A stretch of DNA of 5,712 nucleotides, taken from contig USPU01000053.1 of the NCBI GenBank assembly GCA_900556745.1, positions 1 to 5,712 on the forward strand. Reading direction: 5' to 3'. A program made the position numbers and the translations under genes. Below the pieces are notes generated by a model. It was not told the origin of the DNA, searched no databases, and saw only the letters and a list, made by a program, of their open reading frames with translations. The DNA is from an uncultured Veillonellaceae bacterium. Lineage in GTDB: Bacteria > Bacillota > Negativicutes > Veillonellales > Negativicoccaceae. Below, piece by piece: positions 5,203 through 5,712 of the stretch; within the stretch, counting starts at the first letter, position 1, and every line of letters begins with the position of its first letter.

Positions 5203-5712
5203 ATGAAAAGAATTTGGTGGATAGTAATTGCAGTTATCGCACTGGCGGGATTTTGGACAATCGGCCAGTACAACGGACTGGTTACTGCGAATGAACAGGT
5301 CAACGGCGCTTGGGCGCAAGTCGATACGCAGTTACAACGGCGCAACGATTTGATTCCGAACCTGGTCAATACGGTCAAAGGCTATGCGCAACACGAGCAG
5401 GCGGTCTTTGATAATGTATCGAATGCTCGCGCCAAGATGGCGGGCGCGCAGTCGGTCGCCGAAAAAGCGGAAGCCGATGCGCAACTGCAGAGCGCGTTGG
5501 GACGTTTATTTGCGGTCGTTGAAAATTATCCGAATTTGAAAGCGGACGCCAATTTCCGCGCGTTGCAGGACGAATTGGCCGGCACGGAAAACCGCATTGC
5601 CACATCGCGCCGTGATTACAACGGCACCGTACAGGCGTTCAATGCCCGGATTCGCCAATTCCCGACGAATATCGTGGCGGGATTGTTGGGTTTCAGCAGC
5701 CGTGACTATTTC
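5203..5712 (+). CDS. lemA: LemA family protein (3' end cut by window)
   Basis: The first 170 residues of a LemA-family membrane protein are present, and the reading frame is still open at the window edge. Residues 4-20 form a single N-terminal membrane anchor, with the rest predicted as a helical, probably extracytoplasmic or membrane-associated domain. Family blocks are QYNGLV (22-27), EQVNGAWAQVDTQLQRRNDL (31-50), IPNLVNTVKGYAQHE (51-65), ENYPNLKA (107-114), NFRALQDELAGTENRIA (117-133), SRRDYNGTVQAFN (135-147) and the closing FPTNIVAGLLGF (153-164). LemA proteins are usually about 180-200 residues, so only the last 10-30 are missing. ATG 5203 follows GGAGGAGG (5190-5197) with 5 nt spacing. 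The molecular function of LemA is poorly defined; it was first named as a Listeria antigen. In many genomes it is followed by a TPM-domain membrane protein gene, which would lie outside this window. Confidence 0.93.
   Translation, partial: MKRIWWIVIAVIALAGFWTIGQYNGLVTANEQVNGAWAQVDTQLQRRNDLIPNLVNTVKGYAQHEQAVFDNVSNARAKMAGAQSVAEKAEADAQLQSALGRLFAVVENYPNLKADANFRALQDELAGTENRIATSRRDYNGTVQAFNARIRQFPTNIVAGLLGFSSRDYF

Noticed and set aside
5148..5605. Two reverse-strand open frames of 76 codons opposite lemA
   Set aside because: They lie antisense to the conserved LemA coding sequence and show no ribosome site or domain.
1..5712. CRISPR array, insertion sequence, tRNA or phage attachment site
   Set aside because: I saw no regularly spaced repeats, transposase-like protein, cloverleaf or integrase in the window.

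Overview
The window reads as ordinary chromosome from a Bacillota (Firmicutes) bacterium. It has strong AGGAGG-type ribosome binding sites about 5-7 nt from the starts, AT-rich spacers with sigma-A-like promoters, short GC-rich hairpins followed by T-tracts as terminators, and mixed GC content. The 5S rRNA tail and the protein set (NhaC-type antiporter, FmdA/AmdA amidase, Asp/Glu racemase, PuuP-like permease, LemA) would suit an anaerobic Negativicutes such as a Veillonella/Megasphaera relative. That placement is an inference from resemblance and is not proven.

Layout: everything I can support is on the + strand. Bases 1 to about 37 look like the 3' end of a 5S rRNA, so an rRNA operon lies just upstream; it is closed by a hairpin terminator at 43-72. 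An extended -10 promoter (about 114-122) then drives a two-gene unit: an NhaC-family membrane transporter (150-1595) and an acetamidase/formamidase-family hydrolase (1673-2572). This unit ends at a strong terminator (2602-2637) whose stem is identical to the rRNA-side terminator. A TTGCAT-17-TAAGAT promoter precedes a single-gene unit for an aspartate/glutamate racemase-family enzyme (2725-3429), with a terminator starting at its stop codon. Tandem candidate promoters precede a 12-TM APC-superfamily permease closely resembling the putrescine importer PuuP (3576-4931), which ends in a 16-bp stem terminator. A 227-nt spacer with two candidate promoters then leads into a lemA-family gene that runs off the right edge (5203-5712+).

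How the genes fit together: the transporter and amidase are probably co-transcribed and may act together. The amidase would release ammonia plus a carboxylate inside the cell, and the antiporter-family protein would move ions or an organic substrate across the membrane. The racemase and the amino-acid/polyamine permease are neighbours in nitrogen and amino-acid metabolism, but each has its own promoter and terminator, so a functional link is weak. LemA is unrelated to the rest.

I did not find a convincing new system. The items most worth a second look are the twin terminators flanking the transporter-amidase cassette, the divergent C-terminal motif of the NhaC-family protein, and the transporter-amidase pairing itself.
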